The notes beneath the pieces are model-generated. The model was not told where the DNA came from. It was given only the letters and a program-made list of their open reading frames with translations, and did not search any database. Below are positions 51,276-61,875 of a stretch of 64,000 nucleotides of DNA, piece by piece (position 1 is the stretch's first letter; the number at the start of each line of letters is the position of its first letter). The translations under genes and the position numbers were made by a program. The DNA is from Plantago major. Lineage: Eukaryota; Streptophyta; Magnoliopsida; Lamiales; Plantaginaceae. The stretch covers positions 43,420,959 through 43,484,958 of the forward strand of contig CM048840.1 of assembly GCA_026545765.1 (NCBI GenBank). The letters run 5' to 3'.

Positions 51276-51885
51276 CATCAGTAATGTGAAAATGATTCGA
51301 GCTAACCATACTACTTTTTAATTTTCTTCTTGCATTGCCAATGATCTTGGGGCTTATGAAGAGTGCAATGTCCAGAGATATGTACTTGATCGTGGACGTC
51401 AAAATTTCAATGCACGTCAAATGAACGACTGTAAACAGGTTATCTAAATTTTTGTCCTTTTATATTTTTTTATTTGTAATCGTTATGAACCGTTAAGGCT
51501 TCCTCACCTTTCACAAATGGAATTATGTTTTGCATACCCTCTACGTAAATTTTACGCTAATTCAATGTGATTCAATCCATTTAATTAAAGCATGTGAAGT
51601 CCAATTGTCCAAAGGTGGCCAAATTTTCTTGGAGTATCACTCGAATTCCTCTACCGACTAATTTTGATCGTTGAATTTCATCTTTTATTGTATGATATAC
51701 ATGTTTGGAATTGGAAAAAAAACTGATTTTTTTAGAGAAGTTGAAGTTTTTTATCAAATAATTGCGATATGTTGTGGTCAATGTTTTACTATTTAAGTTT
51801 TATCTTAAATATTTTTCTTTTATAATGTTTTAATTATTCATTTATAAATCTCGCACGCGGTGCTATGCGTGCACATAAAGCTAAT

Positions 51886-51898
51886 GTGTGTGTGTGTC

Positions 51899-51945
<47 letters not shown>
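51886..51945. repeat. Compound (TG)n-(CA)n-(TA)n microsatellite
   Basis: A short TG run, then CC, then about 11 CA units, then about 11 TA units. The TG and CA runs are complementary and can fold into a hairpin. Confidence 0.9.
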
Positions 51946-52600
51946 CTAACTTTAACCACGAATTACTCGCGAATCGTAGTGTGAAAATTTTAAATTATAT
52001 TATATTATAAAAATTTAGATCCCCTTCTCATCGTCATCCTTCTTAGTTAGACGACTACATCTAGGTAAAAAAATATATTTGTGAGTTGTTGAGCTTATTT
52101 TAAGGTAGAGACAATTTGACACATAAACAAGCCTTAGACTATTTTTGGAATTCTAGGTTTTAATACTCAATACTTCCCACTTTTTCGAAATATCATCTAT
52201 ATCTCCAAACTTTTATCTCCATGCGTTTTAAGGCTGATAAACCTAAGAGTTTTGCAAGCTAGCAGATTGGAAGAATCGAAAGAATCATCGACCGGTTAGG
52301 ATACTTCAATAGGAAATCTTCTAACCATAGCTCCGAGTCCTGTTGGTCTATTGGTGGAAGGAGGGGAGGAGAGAAAGCAAAGAGAGATAAGACAAAAGGG
52401 TATCCACTAGAAGGAGAGAAGGGTTGAAAGTATATCACCATTAAATTGAACCAAAGAGTTTACGTTACACTAAATTGAACCCAAAATATTTTTGAAGATT
52501 TTGAATTTACCCCATATCTGTTTTGTTTCGGAAACTTTTGATAAAGTTTGACTTAATTGCAAAAGCTCTTGGATTTACCACCATAATTGTCTTAATGAAA
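51946..52600. other. Gap, nothing recognised
   Basis: AT-rich with no supported gene or element end. Confidence 0.4.
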
Positions 52601-53640
52601 TTTACAGATAATTATAAAACCCACCCCTCCAAGATGGCCACTTTACAGATTGATACCCGCTGTTTAAAACAATTACAAAACCCTCCCTTACGTTTTTAAA
52701 GTAATTACATATAAACAAAAAAAGTTAAAGATTCCCTTTTTTATTTTTTATCATTATCTTTAATTTTCTTTTCTATTTTATCATTTCATTTTAATCATTC
52801 CATCTAATTAATTTCTTTACTTCACATTTTAAACCCCCAATTTTACCTTCTTCCCCAAAACTTCCCACTTTAATTCCACCACCATCTCCTCCACCCTTCT
52901 TCACCATCACCACGAACCTCCAACACGAAGAACCACCATGGAATCTTCACCACCAGTTTACCACCACGGACCTCCATTAGAGCTGCTCTAAAGTCGAAAC
53001 CAATCATTCATGGATGCCCAATTTGCTCTCCTCTTCTCCTACATCTTTTTTCTTTTAATTTTTTTTAATGGAAGAACCTCGAAATGAGCTTAAATGGAAG
53101 CTCTGTTCGAGCTTCCATGGGAGTTACGAATGGAGCTCCATTCTTAACTCCCATGGAAGCTCGAATGGAAGCTCTGGAAGCTGCGAACAGAGCTTCTATG
53201 GAAGAAGCTCTAGCCGGAGCTTCACCGGAGCCCCGGTCATTTTTTTTAATTTTAAATGTTTTCTCCCTTTTCTTTTCTAAATAATTAAATGTGGGAGTTT
53301 CCTGAATTTTCAAATAATTTGAGGGTCGATTTTGGATATGTTTTTGGATGATAGTATGAACAAAGTTTAAAATTGGGTATATTTTGTCAAGTTTAAAACA
53401 TAAGGGGCTATATTGTAATAAAACTTACAATTGTAATTTTATTTTTCCATTTTTTTATTTACTATTTATTTTATCTTTTATTTTTTCTGAAAAATGAAAT
53501 TTTAATGTTGGTCAACGATTTTGGGTGTGGATGTAATTGTTCAAACAGTGAGTATGAATTTGTAATTGGAGCATAATGCAGGGGTCTATATGTAATTGCC
53601 CCATAAAATTTAACTTTAGTTAATTACATGTAAGTAATAA
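52601..53640. repeat. AGCTCCA/TGGAGCT-rich unknown repeat, copy 1
   Basis: A pyrimidine-rich CACCA block (52850-52990) is followed at 53068-53240 by many GAGCTTCCATGG / TGGAAGCTC / GGAGCTCCA words in both orientations. Reading frames here are open in several frames only because the words lack stops. Flanks are AT-rich. A second patch with the same words is at 55190-55560. Confidence 0.5.
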
Positions 53641-54189
53641 ATTACCTAACATCAATTACATTAGAGTCCACACTTAGGCGCCAAACATTAAGTCTGTTAC
53701 TCTCTGCCAAAATTCAATGGCAAATTGCCCTCCAGCTATTAATTTGAAAAAATTCAAATTCGTAAACTTAAATGTAATTAAATTCATCTAACATGATCCA
53801 AATGTAGTTGGTGAACTAAAAGGGAAGCGGATGTAATAAGGACATTTGATTGGGTATCCATATTTAATTCACTCTGGATGTAATATATTCCTTATTAAAC
53901 ATGAAAAAACATGTTTTCAAACGAAATTCAATAAAACGGCTGGGAAGAAAAAGTACAAAAAGTAGGGAATTAAAAACATTTGGAGGAATTACACCAGCAC
54001 CCCAAAAAAAAAAAAAAAAAAATTAAATAGGGGTTTCAAACTTTGGTCCTTATGTTTTCAACAATAACACCATAGGGCAAGTTTCATAAACCAGTTACAT
54101 TTTAGTCCAAAAGTCAACGGGAATATCGTACGCGACAGATAATGAGTGACATGGATATTCAGGAAAATGATTTTCTTTATTTAAATGTG
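53641..54189. other. Gap, nothing recognised
   Basis: AT-rich with a 17-A run near 54005-54021. No gene supported. Confidence 0.4.
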
Positions 54190-54970
54190 CATATTTAAAA
54201 GTAACAAATTGCAATGCTCTTGGATACTTCGAGCTATGCTTAAGTGCAGAGAATTCTGTGTAACATCGCCGGCTTGGATGAAGGCCACTCAGTCGGGTAA
54301 GTTTGTCACTAAGGAGTTTTATCAGGAGATTAGAGGAGATAAGCCGAATGTTCATTGGAGAAGATTCGATTTAGTAATCTTGCTAGACCTCGTGCGTTAT
54401 TCATTGTGTGGTTGGCTTGCTTGGATAGATTACCAAGTAAAGAAAGGTTGTGCATGTTTGGTCTAGTTACTGATAATATGTGTATTTGGTGTGGTGGGAT
54501 TGAAACTGTAGAACACTTGTTTTTTGAATGTGGCCAGACTCAAGACATCTGGAATGGAGTTTTATAATGGTTGAAGATCAGACATTCTCCTAAAGATTTG
54601 GACAATGAGTTGAGCTGGGTCCTTCGAGTTTCTGGAGGGAAAGGAGCTAAAGGTAAACTGATCAAGATGGCTTTCACTGAGACCATCTATGGAGTTTGGC
54701 ATGGTCGAATTTAGAGATATTTCAACAGCAGCCCTTGGATAGGAATTTGAGTGATGTTATTATTGATACAGTGAAAACTAGGGCCTATTTGAGGCCGGCG
54801 CTGAAAGCTTACTGTGACCAGCGCCTATGATTTTCTTGTATTGTTGGCTGGGATAGTACGGTTCATGGTAGTATGGTGGGACTGATGTTTTGTTTGTATT
54901 GTTGGTTACCTGGACTAAATACTTGCTTGTTTTTTTGGAATGAATTTTTACGGAGCTCCAAAAAAATTGC
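54190..54970 (+). mobile_element. LINE (L1-type) 3' relic with zf-RVT
   Basis: Two frames carry PAWMKATQSGKFVTKEFYQ then LARPRALFIVWLACLDRLPSKERLC, and MCIWCGGIETVEHLFFECGQTQDIWN. This is the zinc-binding segment after the reverse transcriptase in plant LINEs. A C-terminal piece and a T/G-rich tail follow, ending in a short A-run near 54965. No endonuclease or RT catalytic core. Broken by at least one frameshift and several stops. Confidence 0.75.
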
Positions 54971-55189
54971 AATTAACCCCTCCTAATTATTTGATACTCA
55001 AATTATATCCATAAAGTTGATTATACATTCAAATCAACCCATATTTATTTTTTTCTAATTCAATTTCAACAAAAGCGGATTTTAATTGAACACTTTTAAT
55101 CCTCTTCAGACTCATACAAAGTATCATTCCTCCATATGTGGAGATGAAAATGGAAATTCAATTTTTTATTCTACGTTAATGGACTTTGT

Positions 55190-55560
55190 AAAGCTCCATG
55201 GTTGAAACCCGAATCTGGCTGAAATGGAGCTCGATTGGATCGGGCTAAAATTGAAGCTTCATTAATGGAGATTCAAGCTCCATCAATGGAGCTTCATGGA
55301 GCTGTTGCTCCATTTAATGGAGCTACAAAGAGCTCTATTTACCGAGCCGTTCAAGCTCCATTTTGAACAACTCCATTCATTAAAGGAGCTAAACAACTCT
55401 ATTAACGAAGATGTTCAAATTTCATTAATGGAGCTTGAAGCTCCAAAGCTTGATTTGTGCTACATTTGAGCCCGATTCTGTCTCCAGAAATGGAGCTAAA
55501 AAATCCATTGATGGAGCTTTCACCCCCCTTGATGGAGATTGAAGCTCCATTAATAATTAA
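55190..55560. repeat. AGCTCCA/TGGAGCT-rich unknown repeat, copy 2
   Basis: More than a dozen TGGAGCT/AGCTCCA words in both orientations (ATTAATGGAGCTTGAAGCTCC type), able to form many small stem-loops. Related in vocabulary to 53068-53240. No ORF of interest. Confidence 0.55.
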
Positions 55561-56216
55561 AAGATTAAAACTTTTTTAAAATTGGGGATTAGGGTTTAGA
55601 TGTTATTGAGGTAAATTGTGTTTTGATGACAAAGAAGATACTTGTTGAGGGATAAAACCTCAAACACCAACACTACTACTACAAGTAACCTAATCTAAGA
55701 TCTGGTCGATTCACTTTGGGCGGACCATGTGAGGTCGGACCAGTACTGAATTGGCTAATTAAGCCGTGATGCGCTTTAGGACACGCTCTATGGCGCCCTT
55801 AACGGATTGGACACATGTCCGTAACAACATATGTCCCCCTAGTTTCCAAGTATCTTAGTAGAAGATAGTTGGTAACTATGAAAAGAACAAGTGTGTTGTG
55901 GAGCGTGTCCGAATCGTTAATTGAAGAAAGGTAAAAGATCCCTTCTGTTTGAGATCCGTCATCCGTGTTCCGCATTCAGAAATTGAATATATCTCTCTCC
56001 CCCCCTTTTCCTTCTACAGTCCGGATTAATAGAAGTGTTCGGACTGTAGATGGAAAAGGTATTTGTAATCGAGATATATAGTTCCGAGTACGGTTAGGAT
56101 GTAGTGTAGCCCTCTGGAGATCGTCACTTTTTTTGTCAGTCCGATCCGTCGCGATCCGTAAGCCCAAGAGGCCCAATAGGTTGTGTGTTCGGCTCTCGCG
56201 GGAAAGATCCCGAGTA

Positions 56217-56520
56217 GAGCGACACGACTGTTGGATCAGGACGACATCGACGGTTGGGGTTAGGGGCCCGATTGATGTGACACGTCTGTCATGCGTTAGG
56301 TGCGACGTACTGACGACAACCCATTCGTGGAACGGTGTAACCCTTGGATCAAAAAGATCTGACGGTTGGGATTCGAATCCAGGTGATGCGACTCCTCGGT
56401 TAGGCTCCAAATGTAATGCGCTGTTGGCCATCTATTCGTGAATCGTTATGACCGTTGGATTTGAAGAGATCAACGGTCGTGGTTTAGTCCTAAGTGATGT
56501 GACGCTTGGCCTTTCCCAAA
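56217..56520 (+). repeat. Three-copy tandem repeat (about 112 bp) upstream of a TATA box
   Basis: The core GTTGGAT(C/T)...AGATC.(A)ACGGT followed by GTGATG.GAC recurs with TTGGAT at 56231, 56344 and 56455 (periods 113 and 111). The block ends just before the TATA box at 56528, as an enhancer array would. Confidence 0.7.
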
Positions 56521-56527
56521 TTGCTCT

Positions 56528-56536
56528 TATAAATAG
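56528..56536 (+). promoter_or_regulatory. TATA box of the plus-strand unit in the Tat element
   Basis: TATAAATAG, plus strand, downstream of the 112-bp repeats and about 540 bp before the first long plus-strand ORF (57079). A leader with GT..AG-like borders may lie between. Confidence 0.55.
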
Positions 56537-57078
56537 TCAGCCCATCAGTCACTTTCACACTTTTAGCAATCTCAAAATTCAGAGCAATCGCAAAGCAATC
56601 CAAGCGTTTGAAGATACATCCGAGCAAGTAAGAGTCGCAGAATTTGAAAGTTTATTCTCCGAATCCGTACCCTCGGGAAAGCTGCAAGGCTTAGTCGTCC
56701 GTTCGAACTCATCAAATCAGCTATATCAAGTACGTACATCTTCACTTTTGCTAAGTTGTCTCCTTTTCACAATATGCTTACTTCGTCCTCCGTACTGTTG
56801 CATGCCAATTTATTGCCAGTATCTTGTTGATGCATCTCATGTGTATGCCGACTGTAACCAAGATTTGATTATGCATGCTCATTTGGTAATGTGTTGGTGC
56901 CAATTGGCACACTGTCTTCCGTAAATTTGCCCCGCTCAGCGTGCCGGGTTAAGTAGGTGATAGTGCCAACGGCGCGTTAAGTAGAAATCCGTAGGCTTTC
57001 TTTGACTTAAGAAATTACCTAAACGAATTCTCGGACAATCAACACCATCATACCTGACTTGTTTCCTTCTGCCCTAGG

Positions 57079-59935
57079 ATGTCCGGGAGCGATAGTCAGA
57101 ACCAGCACGAGGCCCCAAGTTATAATGACGCAGTAGATTTAGGGATCGGGTCCGTGGATCTGACCTTGTCCGCGAGAGATTTTGTAGTGGTGGAGCTTGG
57201 GTCGTCCAGGGATTCTGATGCTGGGCACGGAGTTCGCGGTGCTACAGAAGCTCAGGCCGACGTTTCAGTGGATCGGGGCGACCTTGCTAGGACTAGGTCG
57301 TTAGTCCAATCTCGGACTATAGGTGGCATTGGGACATCCTTGGATTCGAGCGAACTGCGTGCGGAGCGGGAAGGCGACAGTGGTCGGGAGGCAGATGAAG
57401 TCGAGATGTTCGAGGCTGGGGTGGAGGGCCGTGTTGTAGCGGAAACAGGTCCGTCCAAGCCAAGCATGTCCGGGAGACCCGAAGGTGTCATCGAGGAGGA
57501 AGAAGATGGTGAGGAAGAGGAATATGAGGACGAGGAGGAAGAAGGAGAAGGATCTCCTGTCGCTCGTCCCCCTAGACGATCCAGTCGGCGGATTGCACTA
57601 CACCTTGCTGCGCCCGTTCAGTCCAATCTTCCGTTAATTGAAGGTCGTGGTGCCAAGGCGGCAAGGATCAAATTTCCTCGTCCTGCATCCGCAGTAGTGA
57701 TAGCAGATGAATTCGGAGAGCTGAACGCAGACGGGCTTCTTCCTACTTGTCCATCGAGGGTCAAACCTGAGGAGGTTCCGGAATGGAGGCGAAAATGGGA
57801 GATCCCCGAGTCCGTAGAAATAATGATCCCTGAACCCGGGCATGCATTCTATAACCCTCCCGCTGGATATATAAAGTGCATGAGGTGGCCTTCTCCTGCG
57901 GATGGAAGATCCCCATTGCCACAGAACTGAAAAACATTCTGAACCATATTGGTATAGGTCCGAGTCAGGTTATCCCCAAGTCCCTGGGTAACCTTATTTG
58001 TTTTGTAGTTTTTTGTAAGAAGAAAGGTCAGCCCGTAAATTTTGAGAACTTTAGGCAGCTTTTCCATGTCTCGTTCAGTCCGGGGAATCCACTATTCTAT
58101 ACTTTCATGAATAGGAAACCCTACAATTTTATCTCGGACTCCATTTCGTCGCTGGGATCGAAGTGGTGGGATAGGTACATTTTTGTACGGATGGCTCTGA
58201 AACCAGGGGAGTCTGAGAGGCAACGAGAACAGTGGGGATTGCCAACAAAATTCCTAAGGGAGAGTATCCCGGATTGGCGTCCCCTTCCGAAGAACGTGGC
58301 TCCGTGGGTGGTGACAATCCACAAAAAGTATGACCCACCTACTTATCCGTTTCACGGCTTAATATGTCAGCCACTTCCCTACCCGTGCGGTCTAACAGGC
58401 GCAGCGGATGTAGGAGGGAAGACGGACTTTAGTAAGGATTCGTTGACATGAAACTTGGCGTTCTTTCCTCTTCGATATACTCTATTTGGATTACGTATTT
58501 CCGCAATTCTGATAATTATTCTTTAACCCGTTTGTATCTAACGCCTTTGGTCTATTGTGCAGCTCATTGGTTCGACTACATCATGTCGACACTCCGCGAA
58601 AAGAAAAGGTTGCAGAGAGAGCAGCAAGCCCAGGAGGTCGCCGCTGGTCAGAGGACCAAAATCATCAACACTTCTGCGGGTCTTCCTATGTCAGATCCGA
58701 AGAATGCCGCAGTTTTTGTCGCAGAGGAAGAAAGGCAGAACAAGGCTGGAGAGGAGTCTCAGGCCTTGGCGGTGCCCGACAAGGGCAAAACCCCCGTCAC
58801 TCGGAGTGCCACCGCTTCGAAGTCCCAGGCTTCCGCTGCTGCTGGACCACAACGGGAGGTGTTGATGCGGGATGCCATTACCTCGGGATGCAAGAGAGGA
58901 GCGACTTCGGAAGCTCCTCCCGCAGCAAAGAGACAGCAATTGTCCGCTGTCCTTCCTGTTGACCAAGTTGCTCTTGACAAGGAGTACGAGCTGGCTTGCG
59001 GACTCCCTGAGGTTGAGCGGGTCGGAGGGCTGGATGGGCTATACCACCGGGTAAGCAATCTATGGATGCTCTTGTTGGTTTGTTCTTAGTATGATAGAAG
59101 TGCAACTTATATTTTTACGGACTTCTTCCAGCTCGGCTGCTTCGTCAGGGCCATGCAATGGAAGGCCGCTGAACGCGCTACCATTGAGGAGGACCTCCAC
59201 AAGGCTGTGGCCACTTCCGCGGATGAGGCGGAGAAGGTGAAGCAATTGGAGATGCGGCTGAAAGAGCACGAAGTGAAGTTCCACAAGCTGAAGACTAGCT
59301 GGGAAGAGATTAAGGCGGACCTCGACTGGCAGGAGAACCTTGTCGACAAGTCGATGAAGGCTTTTCTGGATTCCAAGGATTTTCTGCTCGAAGGCCTCCA
59401 ATATGCCCGTCTTCAGGCTGGCCGTGACTTCATGGAGTCCGACTCCTTCAAGTTCTTGACGGCGGACAAGTCCGACGCCTCCCGCCTGGATGGGTTCGTG
59501 TCCGCTATCGGGCAACTGCAGTCCAAGGGACTACTTCCACCAGACTTTAACTGGAAGGCGGAAGGGTTAATCCCTTATGCAGATGCTGATGGTGTGGAAG
59601 TCCCTATAGACAGTGTCTCGGATGAACAGTTGGCTGCGTGTGAGTTTGCAGAACTCGTCACTGAGGAAGGTGAGATCGAGATCCGAAATGGCGGGCCCTT
59701 CCTCCCGAGATGGGTCCCGGATGCTCTCCGAAAGGTATGCTTTGTACCTTTCGACAACTACCGGGCTTTCCTGAAGAAGTGGTTCTCCTTGCATTGCCGG
59801 GTCGTTGGCTTTCCTGCGGATTTCAACTTGTTCAATAATGTTGAATCCCTTGCTGCGCAAGCCACCTCCAACACACCCCCTGTCGATCCGCCTCAAGCTG
59901 GTGAAGAGGGTCCGAGTCAAGCTGGGCCTCAGTGA
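57079..59935 (+). CDS. Plus-strand additional ORF block of the Tat element (putative gypsy-type transposon protein)
   Basis: Opposite in strand to pol. First segment (57079-57930): Ser/Asp-rich start, an acidic tract (EEEEDGEEEEYEDEEEEGEG), a basic RRSSRR patch and the start of a domain. The middle (57876-58451) has IATELKNILNHIGIGPSQV, LICFVVFCKKKGQPVNFENF and SLGSKWWDRYIFV, which fit the Pfam 'putative gypsy type transposon' family (PF04195). The last parts (58580-59935) are Lys/Glu-rich and likely coiled coil (AERATIEEDLHKAVATSADE). Segments are separated by gaps with GT..AG-like borders that may be introns. The Tat lineage is known to carry such antisense extra ORFs; their function is unknown. 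Treated as a fossil. Confidence 0.65.
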
Positions 59936-59942
59936 GAAGTCC

Positions 59943-59956
59943 GGGGTATGCCCCGT
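59943..59956 (+). repeat. GGGGTATGCCCCGT motif, copy 1
   Basis: Lies 8 bp after the stop of the large plus-strand ORF block and can fold into a short hairpin. Copy 2 is at 60765. Confidence 0.7.
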
Positions 59957-60375
59957 TGAAATTCTGTATTTGCTGAATTTTCCTGTTTGGTTTGCACCTT
60001 TTGATAACTCAGAGTGCCATTACAGACTATAGCAATGTTTCGTATTTAATCCGAGGAGTTGTACCTCCTATGCTTCCGAACTATTACTTGCTCTCTTCTT
60101 CGTTCCTCTTTATCTGTTGTTCATAAGCTGAGTTATTATAAATTATCCATCTCTTAAGAGCACGGACCGGTGTAGATGGCATCTGATGTAGAGATCAGAC
60201 CATCATCTTTCCGATACTCGGACTGTTCGCCCCTTGGGATGCGTGATTCTTCTAGAAGGAAGAAGGTGAAACAGTGAAATAGCCAACAGTGAAAAAGTCA
60301 TTATGACTGCGTCTTTTCATCTTCCTAGTCATCGGATGATTGACAAATGGCGAGATCTTACGGATCTGTTGTGAC

Positions 60376-60383
60376 TATAAATA
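60376..60383 (+). promoter_or_regulatory. Second plus-strand TATA box
   Basis: TATAAATA, about 108 bp upstream of the ATG at 60484, with a pyrimidine-rich stretch in between. Confidence 0.55.
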
Positions 60384-60483
60384 AGGGTGTGGTAATTCTC
60401 CCCTTTTTCACTGCTGTACTCTTCTTCGCTTTATGCTTTGTTTTATTAATTCCAGCCATCCACACAAGCCGGAGTTCTCCAGG

Positions 60484-60753
60484 ATGTCGGAATCTGATGA
60501 CGAGGAATATCAGCACTGGATAAACTGTGCTTGTGGGCACATGCATCCACCGATTTACCCGGGCACGGGGACCGCGGATGACCCGATCATCCTTGATTTT
60601 GAAGGCGATCAACCTCCATGTCCGGGAATAGCTAGGAGGCGAGCCGAGGAGGAGAGAGAGCTGACGCTGAGGTTGATCCGTATGCAGCAGCAAGCTCGTC
60701 AGGGCCGAGGTGGTGGCTCGGAGTCCCAAGGCTCGACTTCCGGAGTCTGGTGA
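60484..60753 (+). CDS. Small acidic plus-strand ORF (89 aa) in the Tat element
   Basis: MSESDDEEYQHWINCACGHM..., then a Pro-rich centre with DDPIILDF, then an Arg/Glu/Gln-rich helix (RRRAEEERELTLRLIRMQQQ) and a Gly/Ser tail. Not recognised. It has its own upstream TATA box and is followed after its stop by the same GGGGTATGCCCCGT motif that follows the larger ORF block. That supports a real transcription unit. Confidence 0.5.
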   Translation: MSESDDEEYQHWINCACGHMHPPIYPGTGTADDPIILDFEGDQPPCPGIARRRAEEERELTLRLIRMQQQARQGRGGGSESQGSTSGVW

Positions 60754-60764
60754 AGGAACAAGGC

Positions 60765-60778
60765 GGGGTATGCCCCGT
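60765..60778 (+). repeat. GGGGTATGCCCCGT motif, copy 2
   Basis: Lies 12 bp after the stop of the small plus-strand ORF. Identical 14-mer to copy 1. Confidence 0.7.
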
Positions 60779-61095
60779 GGATGCATGTACTTATCCTTGG
60801 ATCTCTCCAGATTGTACTTCTGTTATGTAAATGTTCGGATAATTTCGTTTATAAAATTCGAACTATTTTTCCTCGGATGAGATCGCCATCTTTTTCTTGT
60901 GCAGACTTCGTCGGATGATATCTGACGCACATATTTTGTAAAATGACTAAGAAACTCGGACGTGGTTGATGGGCCTGTTTATGCTTGATTGGATAAACCC
61001 GTCTGGCCCAACACTGTTCAACCCAAATGAATAGTTTAAGCCCATTGTCAACGTCGAAGTTCTGACGTGTCGGACGCCTATTGGTTCGTTACTTC

Positions 61096-61103
61096 TATAA
61101 ATA
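61096..61103 (+). promoter_or_regulatory. Third plus-strand TATA box
   Basis: TATAAATA followed by CTCCGG, with an ATTGG (inverted CCAAT) about 15 bp upstream. Only a 39-codon open frame follows (61451-61570), so its product, if any, is unclear. Confidence 0.4.
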
Positions 61104-61540
61104 CTCCGGATCCCTCTTGGCCTTGGTCGTGCCGATCCAACTTCCAATTTGCATATTTACTCAAACAGATGATTTCTTGAATAGTTTCCCCCTCGAGACT
61201 TAAATCTGTCCGTCTCCTCTGCTTTCTTCCAACCCCACTTTAGTGGTTCAAATCTCTCTTATATTGGAAATGGTTTCCGAATTTCAAGAGGGTTTGAGTC
61301 TCTAAAGCCGGTGAGGCGGAAATCTCTTCCTGTCCGTACTTTGTTTTCCCCGGGCACAGGATTTGCACTACCACGTTTTGGTGGTATCACGAGGAATTCC
61401 TCCATGTTTAAACATTTTCCTGTGTGCAGGTAGATCGAGGTCCTGACCTCCATGGAAACCAGACTTGCCGCTCATCATGGAAGAAGCTTTTTCCTACGGG
61501 GGAACGATCTTTGCTGGGAGATGACGTATCCCCAGAGACA

Positions 61541-61556
61541 TTTTTTCCCCTTTTTT
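61541..61556 (-). promoter_or_regulatory. Polypurine tract candidate of the Tat element
   Basis: Minus strand AAAAAAGGGGAAAAAA lies 320 bp after the integrase stop, immediately before a TG that could open the LTR. It could serve as plus-strand primer in reverse transcription. Confidence 0.55.
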
Positions 61557-61875
61557 AAGTTGTGTCCGTGAATCCGGATATCGATCCGAGATTCCATATT
61601 GTACAGACAAAATTATGTATAACTCGTCTTCGTAAGAATGAAATCTCTTGCTTTCCTTGTCGTTAAACAAACGGTAAACCTCAGATGCGTAAATCGAAAA
61701 ATCACAAATTGAAAGATAGAGGTTGTATTGATTTGCCGGAAATTCAATTACAACTTGCGGGCTCTATGGCCAATGGCAAAAGGACCGAAAAGAAATAGAA
61801 CTGACGGAGTTCCGTGTAACAAGTAGTTGAAACTGAGATGACCAATCGACATGATGGAGATCCGCACAGTTATCT

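Larger units (their letters stand above)
55643..61540 (-). repeat. Proposed 3' LTR or post-pol region of the Tat element
   Basis: On the minus strand a purine tract (61556-61541) is followed directly by TGTCTCTGGGG, the layout expected where a 3' LTR begins. If the far end is TGTTGAGG at 55643, the LTR would be about 5.9 kb and would contain the plus-strand ORFs. Alternatively the purine tract is internal and the LTR is shorter. The second LTR is off the window, so this is a hypothesis. Confidence 0.3.

Noticed and set aside
53065-53313. Several overlapping ORFs on both strands
   Set aside because: Open only because the AGCTTCCA words contain no stops; low complexity.
55976-56441. ORFs on both strands in the 112-bp repeat region
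   Set aside because: They arise across the repeats and leader of the plus-strand unit; no conserved protein is seen.
57252-59920. Minus-strand ORFs opposite the plus-strand block in the Tat element
   Set aside because: No domain match and no promoter; the plus strand carries the recognised gypsy-type domain.
61451-61570. 39-codon plus-strand frame after the third TATA box
   Set aside because: Too short and ends in the purine-tract region; no family resemblance.
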